Below are positions 33,001-33,962 of a stretch of DNA of 33,962 nucleotides, one piece after another. The stretch is taken from the NCBI GenBank assembly GCA_002281295.1, contig NCFS01000015.1, positions 1-33,962 on the forward strand, read 5' to 3'. How positions within the stretch are numbered: the first letter of the stretch is position 1; each line of letters starts with the position of its first letter. The notes beneath the pieces were generated by a model. The model saw only the letters and a program-made list of their open reading frames with translations. It ran no database searches and had not been told where the DNA came from. The stretch is from Halothiobacillus sp. 35-54-62. GTDB taxonomy: Bacteria > Pseudomonadota > Gammaproteobacteria > Halothiobacillales > Halothiobacillaceae. Made by a program: the position numbers and the translations under genes.

Positions 33001-33962
33001 TCGAGGCGCTGATTCGCAGCTTGCCTAAGGCCGACCGGCGGCATTTTGTGCCCGCGCCCGAATTTGCAGCAGCGGTGATAGAACGAATTTCCATCGAAAA
33101 AGGCGCGTTATTGCCGCAATTAGCCGAACAACTGCGTCAAATGACCGGCCATAAAATCACCCCCGAATTATTCGATGAACGCAAATTAGAGCCGCATTTA
33201 CGCATGCGCTTTGCCATCATCAACCCCAGCAGCGGTGATGCCAGCGACGTGGTGATCGACGCCGATCGAGATATTGACGCGCTCAAAGCCCGGCATGCCG
33301 CCGCCGCCGAACGCGCCTTTGCCGAGCGCACGCGCCATCGGCTGGAGCGGGATGATTTAACCAGCTGGTCGCTGGGTGAATTGCCGAACAGTTTGCCGGT
33401 GGAAGAACTCGGCGCCACGCTCACCGCCTACCCCGCACTGATTGATACCGGTGAAGGCGCGGCGGTGCGCTTGCTCGATTCCCCCGAGCGTGCCGCGCTG
33501 GCGCATCGTTCGGGGGTGACGCGGTTGTTAATGCTGGCCCTGCCGGAAGCCGTGCGGCATTTAAGCCAAGCCTTAAAGCAAGATCGCAGCCTTGATCCCG
33601 CCCGCCTGCACTACAGCCAGTGGAGCCCTACGCGCCCCTTGCCTGAATGGAGCCTTGTGCTACCCAACCGCCGCGATGCCGCTTTTGATATGGAACTGAT
33701 CGCCCGTTGCATGGCGCGATTAGGGGTCGATAACCTGCCGCCCGTGCGCGATGAAGCGACATTTTTAGCCCGCGTGGAACGCTTAAAACCGCTATTGGAC
33801 CCCGCCGTGCGGGCGTTGGCCAATCAAATCCGCATCCTGTTTGCCCAGCATCAAGCCCTGCGCGCCAAGCTCAAAGGCCGCTTGCCGCTCTCGCAGATAG
33901 AAGCCGCGCGTGAAATTGCCGAACAATGCGATGCCCTGTTTTACCCCGGCATGGTGTGGCAC
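30084..33962 (+). CDS. hrpA: ATP-dependent RNA helicase HrpA (3' end outside the window)
   Basis: An open frame of 1293 codons runs to the right edge without a stop. It has the DEAH-box helicase core: GETGSGKTT (113-121, Walker A), TQPRRIAARNVASRLAEE, DEAHERS (from 210), SATID (from 242), TTNVAETSLTVPGIHYVIDSG and QRAGRCGR (429-436). Winged-helix/ratchet domains and a long C-terminal DUF3418-type region follow (PIVTKRRIDFGRIDPLAARAVFIR, ERISIEKGALLPQLAEQL). E. coli HrpA is about 1300 residues, so nearly all of the gene is here. HrpA unwinds mRNA structures and rescues stalled ribosomes. An in-frame TAA 12 bp upstream makes this ATG the first possible. A charged stretch near residue 693 (DKHEPKDAKDQRGKKQR) looks like an insertion. 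Confidence 0.95.
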   Translation, partial: MNFDPNLQATAPLSTQPADIIAFLDAHLPQLPLSDQPALARRLAGLAQAFQQNRLDTAKLADLVTTFEVSAALLSERRAAVLTLDYPAELPVSGQREPIMALLRAHQVVIVAGETGSGKTTQLPKMLLELGYGIRGQIGHTQPRRIAARNVASRLAEELGVTGSGVVGYKVRFADQTRASSRVAVMTDGILLAEMHSDPDLLKYDALIIDEAHERSLNIDFLLGIVRRLLDRRPDFRLLITSATIDTERFATHFAQKNTAGEWQNAPIITVAGRSFPVETRYRPLDARRAESPDDEAQDQEKDLAAAIVAAVDELQSEAQTATGGDILIFLPGEREIRECAQRLSRHGLRHTEILPLYARLSAAEQQRIFAPHMGRRIVLTTNVAETSLTVPGIHYVIDSGLARIARYSPRSRIQKLSVEAISQASANQRAGRCGRVAPGVCIRLFDEADFTGRPAFTDPEILRTNLASVVLRLIELRLGEPEHFPFIEPPDSRQLASARRLLFELGALDDRQRITPLGRQLARLPVDPTLGRMVLSTLSAANTTTVDVLIVVAFLSIQDPRERPSDHAPAADQAHSAFRVQDSDFAGILVLWSQWHHVVRHENQRHRRDWAKKHFLSYNRLLEWHDLFGQLREAADELAKTQLPDPAPLWVPTEAQPGDADALQKRLDALHQAMLPGLLAQIGLRDEATRTDKHEPKDAKDQRGKKQRTPTIYIGANNRRFQIFPGSALAKTQPKWLMSAEIVETTRVYARMNAAINPRWIEDLARHLTTVEYSEPRWEKPSGRVAAFETVKLFGLPIVTKRRIDFGRIDPLAARAVFIRAALVEGDFESNLKFWQHNLALIDEIREIEARNRRPDLLIDDQTLFDFYQTHLPAEVFDAHTLVRWLNITQPQKPAALCMTREDLLTREPAQNDPAGFPDRLTMGKFSLPLAYHFAPGSADDGVTLRFPLAALAQIDADRAGFLIPGLLKEKIEALIRSLPKADRRHFVPAPEFAAAVIERISIEKGALLPQLAEQLRQMTGHKITPELFDERKLEPHLRMRFAIINPSSGDASDVVIDADRDIDALKARHAAAAERAFAERTRHRLERDDLTSWSLGELPNSLPVEELGATLTAYPALIDTGEGAAVRLLDSPERAALAHRSGVTRLLMLALPEAVRHLSQALKQDRSLDPARLHYSQWSPTRPLPEWSLVLPNRRDAAFDMELIARCMARLGVDNLPPVRDEATFLARVERLKPLLDPAVRALANQIRILFAQHQALRAKLKGRLPLSQIEAAREIAEQCDALFYPGMVWH

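Overview
The window reads as an ordinary chromosomal segment of a free-living gammaproteobacterium with a GC content in the mid-50s percent. The gene orders rplU-rpmA-obgE-proB, purE-purK, DUF4124-ntrB-ntrC and dapC/dapD, together with a HrpA helicase, are typical of Gammaproteobacteria. A sulfur-oxidising chemolithotroph such as Halothiobacillus or a relative would fit, but that is inference. No rRNA, tRNA, CRISPR array, transposase or phage gene was seen.

Left part (1-8.4 kb, mostly minus strand): the 5' end of dapD, an OprB-type porin behind a Fur-box promoter, and dapC. The porin splits the two lysine/diaminopimelate genes. Next come a small VOC-fold protein (plus strand), a META-domain lipoprotein translationally coupled to an orphan ParA-type ATPase, then the nitrogen two-component system ntrB-ntrC. 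A sigma54-type promoter candidate lies in front of ntrB, and a DUF4124 envelope protein lies further upstream.

Middle part (8.5-20.1 kb): a 305-bp MITE-like element with perfect 25-bp terminal inverted repeats is followed by sirB2-purE-purK (minus) and a SLAC1/TehA-type channel. Divergent to the channel are a CbiM-like membrane protein and a small cytochrome c. phoU and ppk1 diverge around a candidate Pho box, which links phosphate signalling to polyphosphate synthesis. The operon rplU-rpmA-obgE-proB runs on the minus strand from a clear sigma70 promoter.

Right part (20.2-34 kb): a copper/silver export cluster. It comprises a small Cys/His/Met-rich exported protein, then a tripartite HME-RND system cusC-cusB-cusA preceded by a perfect FNR/Anr-type palindrome, then a DUF4332 protein. 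CusB carries two nearly identical N-terminal metal-binding domains, which look like a recent tandem duplication. CusA keeps the three methionines of the Cu(I)/Ag(I) site at the exact E. coli spacing but has an extra segment of about 45 residues. Beyond it are a large surface lipoprotein with a (PTPA)n linker encoded by a 12-bp tandem repeat, a TauE/SafE-like membrane protein with a GG-HC-GMCGG motif, and hrpA, which runs off the right edge.

I see no obviously new multi-gene defence or mobile system. The best candidates for novelty are the copper cluster (FNR box, duplicated metal-binding domain, CusA insertion, small accessory protein), the altered ATP-binding box of NtrB, the Fur-controlled porin inside the dap locus, and the MITE-like element.
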